Positions 52,585 to 61,493 of a DNA stretch of 64,000 nt are shown one piece after another; within the stretch, counting starts at the first letter, position 1, and every line of letters begins with the position of its first letter. Both the position numbers and the translations under genes were made by a program. Source of the DNA: Prevotella sp. (GTDB taxonomy: Bacteria > Bacteroidota > Bacteroidia > Bacteroidales > Bacteroidaceae); assembly GCA_015060485.1 (NCBI GenBank), contig SUYI01000001.1:62001-126000 (forward strand). The letters run 5' to 3'. Below the pieces are notes generated by a model. That model was not told where the DNA came from and did no database searches. It was given only the letters and a program-made list of their open reading frames with translations.

Positions 52585-54432
52585 TTAATAATAAGTAATG
52601 TCGCGTAGGAAGAAGAACTCAAAATAATAGGTGTCGCCGTACCTGTCGAGCAGGTATTGCCTGATTTGGTTGCCGGGCTGCTTCTTTAATTGCTGCATAT
52701 GCTTCATGAAGTCGTAGAAGCTTTCTTTGACGCCCTTGTCCAGCTGCCAATCGTCGAGACCCTCCTGACCTTCCAGGTTGGCAAAGAGCCATGCTGCTTC
52801 CTGGAAGATGCGGGGCATGTGCTGATCGGGATTCAGGTTATAGTAATGCTCGAAGCGCGGCCAGAAGAAATCGGGATTTCGCGTCCACAGTGCACCCAGA
52901 ACAGCCTGCTCCTGGAAGAACAGGTCGTCGGCATCGTGTTGCGCCAAAGTGGTCATCACGCATTTCTCCACCCAGCCTTCTACGGCATCCAGATGGTCCG
53001 TATAGTGCATCATGTGAGTGATGGGGCCCGTCTCGTGGTCGTCGGCCAGCAGTTTCGGATTCTCCATCAGTTCGTCCATGTGGTCGGCCCACGCACCGTA
53101 GTAGCAGGTTTTGCGGAGGATGTCGAGGAACTTGCGGGCCGTCTGGTGTTCACCAGCGAAGATGGCACAGCGCGCCATGTACATCAGCTGTTCCACATTC
53201 CAGCCGTATTCCACGCCGTCCTCCATGCAGACGCGGTGACACTCGTTCATCATGCCATACTGGTAGAGCATCATGCGACCTGCCACGTGGTACATATAGA
53301 TGGGCAGCGGGGTGTCGGGCTTGCTCGAGCCTTTGGGGAATTTGTACATCTCCTCGCATTGGCGGCCCAACCGGTTCAGTGCCAGGTTGTGCATCATGAC
53401 GATGGAGCGCGTGGGCTGGATGTCTTGTTTCTTGCCTTCCTCGACGACACCTTCCCAGTCGGCCTGCTCCACACAGCGCTGCATGCGCAGTTCATGGTGG
53501 AAGTTGGCATCCTTATACCAGAAATGATACACGCCGAATGCTACGGCAGCCAGCACCACTCCTTGCTTGATCCACTGCATGGTGGCCGACTTGGGCGCCT
53601 TCCACTCCGCATGACTGATGGCGGCCAGCAGTACGTAGTATGCTGCCAGCACGTAGTAGGGATAGTAGTACTCTGGGTGACTGTTGCGAACGGTGAAGTC
53701 AGGCAGGGCAGTCGTGTAGATGTCCGCAAGGTTGGTTTCGTAGTACACGAAGCGGTAGTACAGCAGAGGCACGGCGATGAAGCTTACCAGTGCCACAATA
53801 CTAAGAATTATTTTAGAGGTGAGAGGTGAGAGGTGAGAGGTGAGTGGTGAGCGCCAGCTCATGATTCCCATCAGCAATACCGCAGCCAGCGCGTAGACGC
53901 CCATCAGCGGATAGCCCACCAGAGCTGTCACGACGATGATGGCCACACGCAGCCACAGACCTCCCTTCCCCAAAGTGGGGGATGACGCTTTCCTGTATGC
54001 CCACAGCAGCGCCGTCGCGGCAGTCACGCCGAGGGTTGGCACATAAAAGAATCCGCGCAGCTTGATGACATACACCCAATAGCCCAACTCCATATTTGTC
54101 AGCAACAGGATGGCTACAGGAATCACCGTCAGCACCATCCATTTCTCGGGAATTCGGAAGGCCCGCCTGGTCAGCCACATCAGCAGCAGCCACCAGCCGC
54201 ACATCAGCACGACGCCCACCCAGGGATAGTAGAAATGCTGACTGAAGAATGCTCCCAAAAAGATGAGCATGCCACCCGGCACCACCATCTGTTGGCGGAA
54301 AAACAGGGCGGTGCTCAGAAACACATTGTGTTGCTGTACCTTCCAAAGCTGGTCGGCTTCAAAAAACAAGAGAACAAAGGCTACCACCATCAGGGTGCCC
54401 AGCCACAAGGCTATAGGTTTCAGTTTTTTCAT
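52585..54432 (-). CDS. DUF6057-family multi-pass membrane protein (copy 2)
   Basis: A 615-residue paralogue of the gene at 27747-29609 with the same layout: ~9 membrane helices in the first ~300 residues (LWLGTLMVVAFVLLFF, PWVGVVLMCGWWLLLMW) and a soluble half with NFHHELRMQRCVEQADWEGVVEE, PTRSIVMMHNLALNRLGRQ and GPITHMMHYTDHLDAVEG. Two in-frame dispersed repeats are visible: SPLTSHLSPLTSK (DNA 53815-53852) and SPTLGKGG (53959-53990), both in loops between membrane helices. The function is unknown. It is 2 bp upstream of the CxxCH pseudogene; unlike copy 1 it has no TlpA-like neighbour. Confidence 0.85.
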   Translation of the reverse strand: MKKLKPIALWLGTLMVVAFVLLFFEADQLWKVQQHNVFLSTALFFRQQMVVPGGMLIFLGAFFSQHFYYPWVGVVLMCGWWLLLMWLTRRAFRIPEKWMVLTVIPVAILLLTNMELGYWVYVIKLRGFFYVPTLGVTAATALLWAYRKASSPTLGKGGLWLRVAIIVVTALVGYPLMGVYALAAVLLMGIMSWRSPLTSHLSPLTSKIILSIVALVSFIAVPLLYYRFVYYETNLADIYTTALPDFTVRNSHPEYYYPYYVLAAYYVLLAAISHAEWKAPKSATMQWIKQGVVLAAVAFGVYHFWYKDANFHHELRMQRCVEQADWEGVVEEGKKQDIQPTRSIVMMHNLALNRLGRQCEEMYKFPKGSSKPDTPLPIYMYHVAGRMMLYQYGMMNECHRVCMEDGVEYGWNVEQLMYMARCAIFAGEHQTARKFLDILRKTCYYGAWADHMDELMENPKLLADDHETGPITHMMHYTDHLDAVEGWVEKCVMTTLAQHDADDLFFQEQAVLGALWTRNPDFFWPRFEHYYNLNPDQHMPRIFQEAAWLFANLEGQEGLDDWQLDKGVKESFYDFMKHMQQLKKQPGNQIRQYLLDRYGDTYYFEFFFLRDITYY

Positions 54433-54472
54433 CCTTCGTGCAAATAATTATTGCGTTTTCTATATCTGTCGG

Positions 54473-54531
54473 CAAAGTTACAAATATTTTTGTAAAAACG
54501 TACGGAGTTTACAGAATATTTTGTAACTTTG
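54473..54531. promoter_or_regulatory. Divergent promoter pair
   Basis: A minus-strand -7 box TAACTTTG (54473-54480) serves the DUF6057 gene with a ~35-nt leader. A plus-strand TAACTTTG (54524-54531) ends 9 bp before the helicase ATG, so that transcript would start at or a few bases before the start codon. The -33 boxes are not clear for either. Confidence 0.65.
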
Positions 54532-54540
54532 CCCACGACT

Positions 54541-56406
54541 ATGGAACAGAACAATGAGTTGCGCACGGCGTGGGAATTCGTGGAACACACGGGGCGCAGC
54601 ATCTTCCTGACAGGTAAGGCAGGAACGGGTAAGACGACGTTTCTCAAAGCTGTCGTCGAACAGAGCAGCAAACGCAGCATTGTGGTGGCACCTACGGGCG
54701 TTGCCGCCATCAATGCCGGCGGGATGACCATTCACTCGTTCTTCCAACTGCCGTTTTCGCCTTTCGTGCCTGGTGCGAAAATTGAGAGTCGCTTTGACTT
54801 CGGAAAGGAGAAAAGAAAGATTATCTCGTCGCTCGACCTGTTGATTATCGACGAGATATCGATGGTGCGCAGCGACTTGCTGGATGCCATCGACAGTGTG
54901 TTGCGAAGGTTCCGCGACCGTTATAAACCTTTTGGTGGTGTGCAGCTGCTGATGATTGGCGACCTGCAGCAATTGACGCCAGTGGTGACACCCGACGACG
55001 AACGCATGCTGGCACCCTATTACGACACACCATACTTTTTCGGTTCGAAGGCACTGGCACAGATTGAGTATGTGACTATCCAGCTGGAAAAGGTGTACCG
55101 CCAGCAGGACGACACATTCCTGACGCTGTTGAACCACATTCGCGAAGGGCAGCCTACGGCGGATGACCTGGCGCTGCTGAATGCGCGCTACCAGCCGGCC
55201 TTCGTGCCCCAGCCGAACGAAGGCTACATCCGACTGACCACCCACAATCAGATGGCGAATAACTATAATGAGTCGGAACTGAAGAAGTTGTCGGGCCGAG
55301 CCTATACCTATCGCGCCAAGATAGAGGGAACATTTCCTGACTATTCCTATCCGACGGCTGAGACACTGGTGCTGAAAGAGGGGGCACAGGTGATGTTTGT
55401 GAAGAACGACCCCTCGGGAGAACACCGCTACTACAATGGCCGTATCGGACATGTGACGTTAGCAGAAGACAACCGGCTGGAGGTGTATTGCCCAGGCGAC
55501 GCAGAGACCATCGAGGTGGAACCGCTGGAATGGGAGAATGCCCGATACACACTGAACGACGAAACGCATGAGATAGAGACGGAGGTGCTAGGGAAATTCT
55601 CGCAGCTGCCACTCAGACTGGCGTGGGCCATTACCATCCACAAGAGTCAGGGCCTGACCTTCGAACGGGCCATTATCGATGCCAGCCTGTCGTTTGCCCC
55701 CGGACAGGTGTATGTCGCCCTAAGCCGTTGTAAGACGCTGGAGGGCATGGTGCTGGCCTCACAGATTCCCCCGCAGGCCATCATTAGCGACGAACGCGTG
55801 GATAGCTATATCTCGCATCAGGAGGAGGCTGCCCAGCGTAGCATCGAGCAGCTGCCGACACTGAAGGACGAATACTACCGCTACCTGCTGATGGAGTTGT
55901 TCGACTTCAAGGATATCCTTTACCGCGAGGAGTATTTGAGCAGGATTATCACAGAGTTTTTCTATCACAGCTATACAGATATTGCCGAAATGCACAAGCG
56001 GGCGTTGGAGGACTATAAGCAGCGGGTGATAGTCGTGGCAGACAAGTGGGTGGGCATGATTCAGCAAATGGTTGTCGAAGGGCTGCACAATGCGGAATTC
56101 TTGGAGCGTGTGAAGCGCAGTGCTGCCTATTTTGAACAGACGCTCGACCAGGTGTTGGCTCGACCGCTGGCGCTGGTGCCCGATATCAAGTCGCAAAACA
56201 AGCAGGCCATGAAACGCCTGACGGAAAACCATAGTGACTTACGGCAGGCTTGGCTCTCGCGACGCTACCTGTTGCAGCAAATGACGAAACGCACGTTTAC
56301 TATTGCCGACTATCTGCGCCAAAAGCAGCACTCGCTACTTGATGCAATGGATGTGGAAGACCATAAGGGAAAGACCTCAGGGAGAAAGAGGAGAAAGAAG
56401 AACTGA
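54541..56406 (+). CDS. Pif1-like/RecD-like superfamily 1 helicase
   Basis: About 621 residues. Walker A FLTGKAGTGKTTF is at ~22-34, APTGVAAINAGGMTIHSFF (motif Ia), LLIIDEISMVRSDLLDAID (Walker B), LLMIGDLQQLTPV (motif III) and, near 360-400, LPLRLAWAITIHKSQGLTFERAIID...YVALSRC (motifs V-VI). It is a 5'-3' DNA helicase of the Pif1/RecD2 group, probably acting in replication fork or recombination repair. The C-terminal ~200 residues are an uncharacterised helical extension. I chose the ATG at 54541; the longer frame from TTG 54529 would begin inside the -7 box. Confidence 0.88.
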   Translation: MEQNNELRTAWEFVEHTGRSIFLTGKAGTGKTTFLKAVVEQSSKRSIVVAPTGVAAINAGGMTIHSFFQLPFSPFVPGAKIESRFDFGKEKRKIISSLDLLIIDEISMVRSDLLDAIDSVLRRFRDRYKPFGGVQLLMIGDLQQLTPVVTPDDERMLAPYYDTPYFFGSKALAQIEYVTIQLEKVYRQQDDTFLTLLNHIREGQPTADDLALLNARYQPAFVPQPNEGYIRLTTHNQMANNYNESELKKLSGRAYTYRAKIEGTFPDYSYPTAETLVLKEGAQVMFVKNDPSGEHRYYNGRIGHVTLAEDNRLEVYCPGDAETIEVEPLEWENARYTLNDETHEIETEVLGKFSQLPLRLAWAITIHKSQGLTFERAIIDASLSFAPGQVYVALSRCKTLEGMVLASQIPPQAIISDERVDSYISHQEEAAQRSIEQLPTLKDEYYRYLLMELFDFKDILYREEYLSRIITEFFYHSYTDIAEMHKRALEDYKQRVIVVADKWVGMIQQMVVEGLHNAEFLERVKRSAAYFEQTLDQVLARPLALVPDIKSQNKQAMKRLTENHSDLRQAWLSRRYLLQQMTKRTFTIADYLRQKQHSLLDAMDVEDHKGKTSGRKRRKKN

Positions 56407-56415
56407 GAGGTATGA

Positions 56416-58569
56416 TTACTTTTGATTTTTAGCAGCCTTACGGGCGGCTTTTTCGGCCTTACGGGCAGCCTTCTCTTCGGCTTTGCGTTGTTTTTCTTCA
56501 GCTTTAGCCTGCTGTTTGGCAGCCTTGATAGCAGCCTTTTGCTCAGCCTCGATTTGCTTCTGCTCGGCCTTCAGTTTTTTCCTTTCTGCCTTGGCATACT
56601 GTTTGGCTGCCTTGATGGCTTCTTGATCTTCCTGCTTCTTCTGGCGAAGCAGCTCCTTCTCGGCTTTTTCTGCTTCCTTATCAGCACCTGACTTACCGAA
56701 AAGATGGACTTTGACAGCAGGTTTGATCTTTATTTTTTGCATCTCGTTGGTATTGGTGAAGCTGAACGTACAGCTCAAATCCATCAGTTTACCAGGCGCT
56801 TGGAGGCTACCTTCGGCCACTGCTCCGTCACTGACAATCTCGACGTCAATATTCTTGGCGGCAACGAACTTATAGGAGGCCCGCGTTACATGGGCTTTCA
56901 CCTCGCCGATAGGTAACTTACCTCCTAACCGTTTGCGCATGATGGCAGTACGGGGCTTGGAGATATCGATTTTGAAGGAGGCTGAGGCTGCCACGGGACC
57001 AATATCCTTCATGTCCATCACGTGGCCAATTTCAAGGAATTCGGAATTAGCGTGACCTGTGAGGTATTTATTGTTTTCGTCGATGGCGAAATAAAATTTC
57101 AGTACTCCCGCCTGGGTTCCTAAATTACCTTGGAACTCCTCTTTTTTCCAAAGCACATTGAATGAGCCCTGATAGTGGATTGTGCCGAGGGCATGGAGCT
57201 GTTTCATCATGAAACGCTTGACGGGAAACTGCTTGATGACGGTTTCCTTGATGCCTCCCTCGGCCTTCATACGGTCAATGTCGAAATGAACGCGCAGCTT
57301 GTACTTGTCCTTCAGGTTGGTGATGTTACCGTGGGCTGCAACGGTCAGCTTCTGATCATCGGTAAATACCTTGATGTCGCGGAAGGTCATGCTGTGGTCA
57401 TTGCCGCTGAACCGTACACTGAGGTTCAGGGGCATCGAGAACTGACTGAGTACGGGGGCGAAGGTCCGGGAGATATCCTTTAAGTAGGCTCGTCCCTTGA
57501 TGGTCGACGTGCGATAGGACAGAGTGCGGCCCTCCTTTTTGCTGGGCAGCACGATGTAGCCCTTGTCGAAACGCAGCTCGGTGTTATGTTGCCGGACGAC
57601 AAAGTCACGCAGGAAGATGCGTTTTTTGTTGTATGAGAACGTCGTGTGCAGGTCGCAGAGGTAGGCTCCCATGATGGTGTCGCACGCTGTCAGTTCAGTG
57701 AGCCGTCCATGTACGGAATCGCCTTTCACGTAGTCGACATCCGCCTTGAGATTGACGTAGGCGTTGATGTGTTCAAGGTCGAAGAAACCTCGTTTGGGCC
57801 TGCCGGCATTCTTGCGCGGATGGTGGTTGTCATTGTGGAAGTGGAGATTGTTGACGTCTACCAACCAGTGCTTGTTCTCGTTGTGTAGGAGCAACTTTTC
57901 GATGGTGGCATCGTTCGATACCTGCCAGCCTTTCTTGTTGGTTCGTTCCCACTGTGCCGACAACTGGTCGATGCTGATGTTGGTCTTGTTGCGGCGCGAC
58001 TGTGTGTAGAGTAGTTTAGAGAGGGAGAACGAGTGTTCGTTATAGCTGACGTGGATGTCCTCGGCAGTAAACTTGTTCATAACGAACGTCAGTTTCTTGC
58101 CCTTAGGCTTCTTCTGCGTATCGGCTTTCTTGGCAGTCTTGTCAGACTTGAAGGCATCAATGACGAACTGGTAGTTGGCTATGGAGTCGATGGAGTCGTG
58201 GCGGTGGTGATGCAGTTCGGCGCGCAACCCCTTAACACGTGCTTCGCTGATGCGGATCTTGCGGTTGAGCAGCGCCCAGAAGTCAACATCAGCCTGCAGA
58301 TAGTCCATCTGGAGCATCTTGCGTTGCTGGCGGTCTTCGACACACAGCCGGTAGAGCTGGGCATCGAGTGTCAGCAGGTCGATGCTTACGCTGTCAATCA
58401 GGACGGTGGTCTGCAATTTGTCTTCCAGGATATCGGTAGTGCGCTGGAGCAGCTTCTGCTGGAAGAATGTAGAATTGACGACGAAGAAAGCTACAACAAG
58501 CAGGGATAACACTACCCCTGTCAGTACGCAGACGATGCATATAGTCCATTTCAGCAGCTTACCCATCAA
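56416..58569 (-). CDS. AsmA-like inner-membrane-anchored protein
   Basis: A 717-residue protein with one N-terminal membrane helix (LKWTICIVCVLTGVVLSLLVVAFFVV) followed by beta-rich AsmA/TamB-like repeats with a conserved alternation of hydrophobic strands (DKLQTTVLIDSVSIDLLTLDAQLYRL, LYTQSRRNKTNISIDQL). AsmA-like proteins bridge the two membranes and help lipid or outer-membrane homeostasis. The last ~110 residues are almost pure K/A/E/Q coiled coil, beginning near EKELLRQKKQEDQ and unusual in the family. Convergent with the helicase across 9 bp; it follows the thioredoxin-fold gene by 4 bp. Confidence 0.75.
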   Translation of the reverse strand: MMGKLLKWTICIVCVLTGVVLSLLVVAFFVVNSTFFQQKLLQRTTDILEDKLQTTVLIDSVSIDLLTLDAQLYRLCVEDRQQRKMLQMDYLQADVDFWALLNRKIRISEARVKGLRAELHHHRHDSIDSIANYQFVIDAFKSDKTAKKADTQKKPKGKKLTFVMNKFTAEDIHVSYNEHSFSLSKLLYTQSRRNKTNISIDQLSAQWERTNKKGWQVSNDATIEKLLLHNENKHWLVDVNNLHFHNDNHHPRKNAGRPKRGFFDLEHINAYVNLKADVDYVKGDSVHGRLTELTACDTIMGAYLCDLHTTFSYNKKRIFLRDFVVRQHNTELRFDKGYIVLPSKKEGRTLSYRTSTIKGRAYLKDISRTFAPVLSQFSMPLNLSVRFSGNDHSMTFRDIKVFTDDQKLTVAAHGNITNLKDKYKLRVHFDIDRMKAEGGIKETVIKQFPVKRFMMKQLHALGTIHYQGSFNVLWKKEEFQGNLGTQAGVLKFYFAIDENNKYLTGHANSEFLEIGHVMDMKDIGPVAASASFKIDISKPRTAIMRKRLGGKLPIGEVKAHVTRASYKFVAAKNIDVEIVSDGAVAEGSLQAPGKLMDLSCTFSFTNTNEMQKIKIKPAVKVHLFGKSGADKEAEKAEKELLRQKKQEDQEAIKAAKQYAKAERKKLKAEQKQIEAEQKAAIKAAKQQAKAEEKQRKAEEKAARKAEKAARKAAKNQK

Positions 58570-58573
58570 TTCT

Positions 58574-59626
58574 TTATCTGAGCATTTGCAATATTTTCTC
58601 TTCCAGCTTTTGCGGATTCAGATTACGGGCTTGGACGACTCCTTTGTCGTCGAGCACCAGATTGCCCGGCACGTCGGCAATGCCGAGTTTCGAGAGTACA
58701 GGGGTCTGCCACATACGTCCGTCGCATATTGTTTTCCAAGGTACGGAGTCGCGTTCAAGCGTCTGCTTGCATTTTTTATAATCGGCATCCAGACAGACGC
58801 TAATCACACTGAGTCTGTCGCCATTGCGCTTTTTCATACGCTGCAAACGTCGTTGGATATCTGTACTCTGGTAGTTCCATGTGGCCCATACCGTAATCAC
58901 ATTGACTTTCGATTTCAGATCGCTCAACGAGACGTCGCGGCCTTTGACATCCTTTGCTGAGAAGTCTGACAGCCTTTTGTTCAGTTGTCCGTTGCGCAAC
59001 CCGTTTAATTCCTGCTTCCATTTCGTCAGTTGGATATCGTCAGGGTCTTCTTTCTGCATCAGCGAGGCGAGGATATAGGCCTGCTCGAGATCAGCTTGCG
59101 GGTCCGTCAGGAAATAGCGCTGCAGCAAATAACGACTGACACGTGATGTGGGATTTTCGTTGATGAACTTAGCTACCGCCTTTGGGACTTCCGGAGGCAT
59201 GAGCTCGTTCAGTTCCATGCGCAGTTCTGTCATAGCATCGTTGTCGTCCGTCCCTTTGATGATCATCTCCTTCATCTGCGAGGCGTTACCCTTGATGTCG
59301 ACCTCTTCGCCAGGTTCAGCAAAGACGGGCTGCTCGGAGTAGTTTGGGAAAATAACAATCAGGGTAGCAGGCACACGTAATTCCGTCTCGTACGAGAATC
59401 GCCCATCGCGAACCTGAATCGTGTCGATGCCTTCTATGGCACCGTCAGGACTATAAATCCAGAACATGCCCTGGTTGAGGTTGCGCAGACGTCCCGTCAG
59501 TCGAAACTTGTTGCTGTCGACACCGCATGACGACAAGAACAAAAGTAAAAAAGTAAAAAGGTAAAAAGGTAAGAACCGCTTTACCCACATGCCTCTTGGC
59601 ATATTTGAATTAACAATTCTTTCCAA
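58574..59626 (-). CDS. DUF4369/thioredoxin-fold lipoprotein without redox cysteines
   Basis: About 350 residues with a lipobox LLFLSSC. Residues ~40-130 are a DUF4369 domain (FRLTGRLRNLNQGMFWIYSPDGAIEGIDTIQVRDGRFSYETEL), and ~220-350 an AhpC/TSA-TlpA fold. In the place of the usual WCxxC site the protein reads VWATWNYQSTDIQRR: both cysteines are absent, so it is unlikely to be a disulfide oxidoreductase and may be structural or binding. The signal core LPFYLFTFLLLF is encoded by an AAAAAGTAAAAAGG repeat. The start may be at 59602 or 59590, closer to the signal peptide. It lies 4 bp upstream of the AsmA-like gene. Confidence 0.8.
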   Translation of the reverse strand: MERIVNSNMPRGMWVKRFLPFYLFTFLLLFLSSCGVDSNKFRLTGRLRNLNQGMFWIYSPDGAIEGIDTIQVRDGRFSYETELRVPATLIVIFPNYSEQPVFAEPGEEVDIKGNASQMKEMIIKGTDDNDAMTELRMELNELMPPEVPKAVAKFINENPTSRVSRYLLQRYFLTDPQADLEQAYILASLMQKEDPDDIQLTKWKQELNGLRNGQLNKRLSDFSAKDVKGRDVSLSDLKSKVNVITVWATWNYQSTDIQRRLQRMKKRNGDRLSVISVCLDADYKKCKQTLERDSVPWKTICDGRMWQTPVLSKLGIADVPGNLVLDDKGVVQARNLNPQKLEEKILQMLR

Positions 59627-59685
59627 AGTCTTTTTACCCTTTTACTTTTTTACTTTTTTACCTTTTTACTCTTTTACTTTTCCAC
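59620..59685. repeat. CTTTTTAC spacer repeat
   Basis: Seven or more TTTTTAC/CTTTTTACC phrases fill the gap between the TPR lipoprotein and the thioredoxin-fold gene. The same phrase, inverted, is inside the next signal peptide (59540-59572). Confidence 0.65.
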
Positions 59686-61359
59686 CTTGCTCAACTCGAG
59701 GTCATTGGCTGCATAGGTTGCCAGCGAAGCATCCTTTTCTATAGCCTGACGCAGGAAGAAACCTGCCATGCCCTCATTGCCCTGACGGGCGCAGACAATG
59801 GCCTGCAGATAATCGGTGAGGCCGTTGCTGTTCTTGATGGCACGTAGCGTTTGGGCAGCTGTGACATAGTCCTTGTTGAGCAGCTGAGCCAGACCGGCAC
59901 TGTTCGACACTACGTCTTTCATATCCTGTGCAGCCAAAGCGTAATTGCCCTGTGCCAGATGCAGGTTACCCAGAGCCTCGGCAAGGTTGTAGGCACCAGC
60001 GGCACGACCGATGTAATTCTCGGCAGTCTGCAGGTCACCCTGCTGCAAGGCCAGCATTCCCAGGTTAGCCAACACCTCGGGGCAGTCGGCCTTGACATTC
60101 TGGGCCTTCTCCAGCCACTGGCGGGCTTCGGTAAAGTTGCCCTGCTGCCAAGCCAGTGTAGCGAGGTTGTTGAAGGCGCGAACGTCCTGGGCATACTGAC
60201 GGGTGGTCTTCTCGTAGATGTCCTTCTTCTCGGCAGTATTGTCGGTCAGCGTCGCAGCATAAAGCATCTCCTCGATGCTAAGCTGTGTGGCATCGTCCTT
60301 CAGCTGCTGCTGAATCTGCTGGTCGTTACGTCCGATAGTCTCATAGTTGATCGTCATACGGGCACGGCGAAGCTCGGGAAGAATACCATCAGCCAGCTCG
60401 CGGAAGCCGGCACTCATATTCTTGATCTGCTGTTCGCGCTCCTCAGGATCCTTATACATAGAAAGCACGCGCAGGATGACATCCTTGTCCTGAATATTGG
60501 ATGCGGCTACCAGCTGCTGGAAACCTTCCCAGTCCTGAGCAGTATAGCTGGCTTCGATGGGCTCGGTGAGGTTGGCCTGCTTCATCTGCTGCTTGACATA
60601 GCCCTCGACCTTCTGCTGACGCTGGTTGGCCAGTTTCTCGTTCAGGGTGAAGCCACCGTCAGGAGAGGCATAGGCAGAAACCTCGACGTTTTGGAGGTTC
60701 AGGCGCTCGCGGTCCTGGCTGATTTGCTTCAGCAGGGTGACAAACTCCTGTACGGAGCCGTTCTTCAACTCGCTCTTGCGTAGTTCGGCCTGCTGAATGA
60801 GGAACTTAATGTTAGCTTCCTGCTTCTGGGCAACCACACGCTGGAAGGCATCCTGAGCTACGCTACCTGTCGACTGCTGCAGTGACTTGTGCCACAACTC
60901 GCTGGTAGCGATCACACCATCAGCCACCTTGACGGCAGGAACCTGGACGGCCTTCTTGCCCACTTTGGCATCGAACGTCAGGAAGAGCTCGCTCTTCTGC
61001 ATGGCGTCTTCATAAGGGAACTGGGTCTTCATGGTGTAGTGTCCGCCCAACACGTAGGAGATGGTCTGGTCGTTGCCCAGCACTTTCTCACCCTGGAAGG
61101 TGGCGGGCTGTCCCTTGACGGACTGCTGGATGCCATCTTTCGTAAAGCGTAACTCGGGGACTACTGTCACCACGGCTTTCTTCTTCATGTATTTCTCGGG
61201 GAACGTACCGTTGACAGTTGCTGCTACCTGTCCGGCCTCTGACTCCAACGGGTTGGGAGTCACCTTGAAATTGTCACTTGTCAGTTGTCCTAACTTACCT
61301 GAACACGAGGTCATCAGCAATACGCCAAGACCCAAAATTAATGCTTTAGTTTTCTTCAT
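59674..61359 (-). CDS. OmpA-like/TPR lipoprotein
   Basis: A 561-residue protein with lipobox LLMTSC. After a beta-rich N-terminal part (~20-190) it carries an OmpA-like segment (NVEVSAYASPDGGFTLNEKLANQRQQKVEGYVKQQM, ~225-265) expected to bind peptidoglycan, and three or more TPRs (~390-520; NNLATLAWQQGNFTEARQWLEKA, LANLGMLALQQGDLQTAENYIGRA). It should bridge outer membrane and cell wall and act as a scaffold. The family is widespread in Bacteroidales. Upstream is a -7 box TACCTTCG at 61388-61395 on the minus strand. Confidence 0.85.
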   Translation of the reverse strand: MKKTKALILGLGVLLMTSCSGKLGQLTSDNFKVTPNPLESEAGQVAATVNGTFPEKYMKKKAVVTVVPELRFTKDGIQQSVKGQPATFQGEKVLGNDQTISYVLGGHYTMKTQFPYEDAMQKSELFLTFDAKVGKKAVQVPAVKVADGVIATSELWHKSLQQSTGSVAQDAFQRVVAQKQEANIKFLIQQAELRKSELKNGSVQEFVTLLKQISQDRERLNLQNVEVSAYASPDGGFTLNEKLANQRQQKVEGYVKQQMKQANLTEPIEASYTAQDWEGFQQLVAASNIQDKDVILRVLSMYKDPEEREQQIKNMSAGFRELADGILPELRRARMTINYETIGRNDQQIQQQLKDDATQLSIEEMLYAATLTDNTAEKKDIYEKTTRQYAQDVRAFNNLATLAWQQGNFTEARQWLEKAQNVKADCPEVLANLGMLALQQGDLQTAENYIGRAAGAYNLAEALGNLHLAQGNYALAAQDMKDVVSNSAGLAQLLNKDYVTAAQTLRAIKNSNGLTDYLQAIVCARQGNEGMAGFFLRQAIEKDASLATYAANDLELSKVEK

Positions 61360-61387
61360 TTGTTTTTGCTATTATATAAATATGCCG

Positions 61388-61395
61388 CGAAGGTA
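61388..61395 (-). promoter_or_regulatory. Possible -7 box of the TPR lipoprotein gene
   Basis: Minus-strand TACCTTCG, one base from TAnnTTTG, 28 bp before the ATG. Confidence 0.4.
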
Positions 61396-61493
61396 CAAAA
61401 AAAACGAGGAAAAGCACAATTTTTATTGTTAATCTAATTAAAATCAACTGAATTCCAACACTTTTAGCGTTTATTGCCCTTGTTGGACTGGAG

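Noticed and set aside
52690..53829. 379-residue plus-strand frame opposite the DUF6057 gene
   Set aside because: It is a shadow of a gene with clear membrane helices and a paralogue on the other strand; the antisense translation has no recognisable domain.
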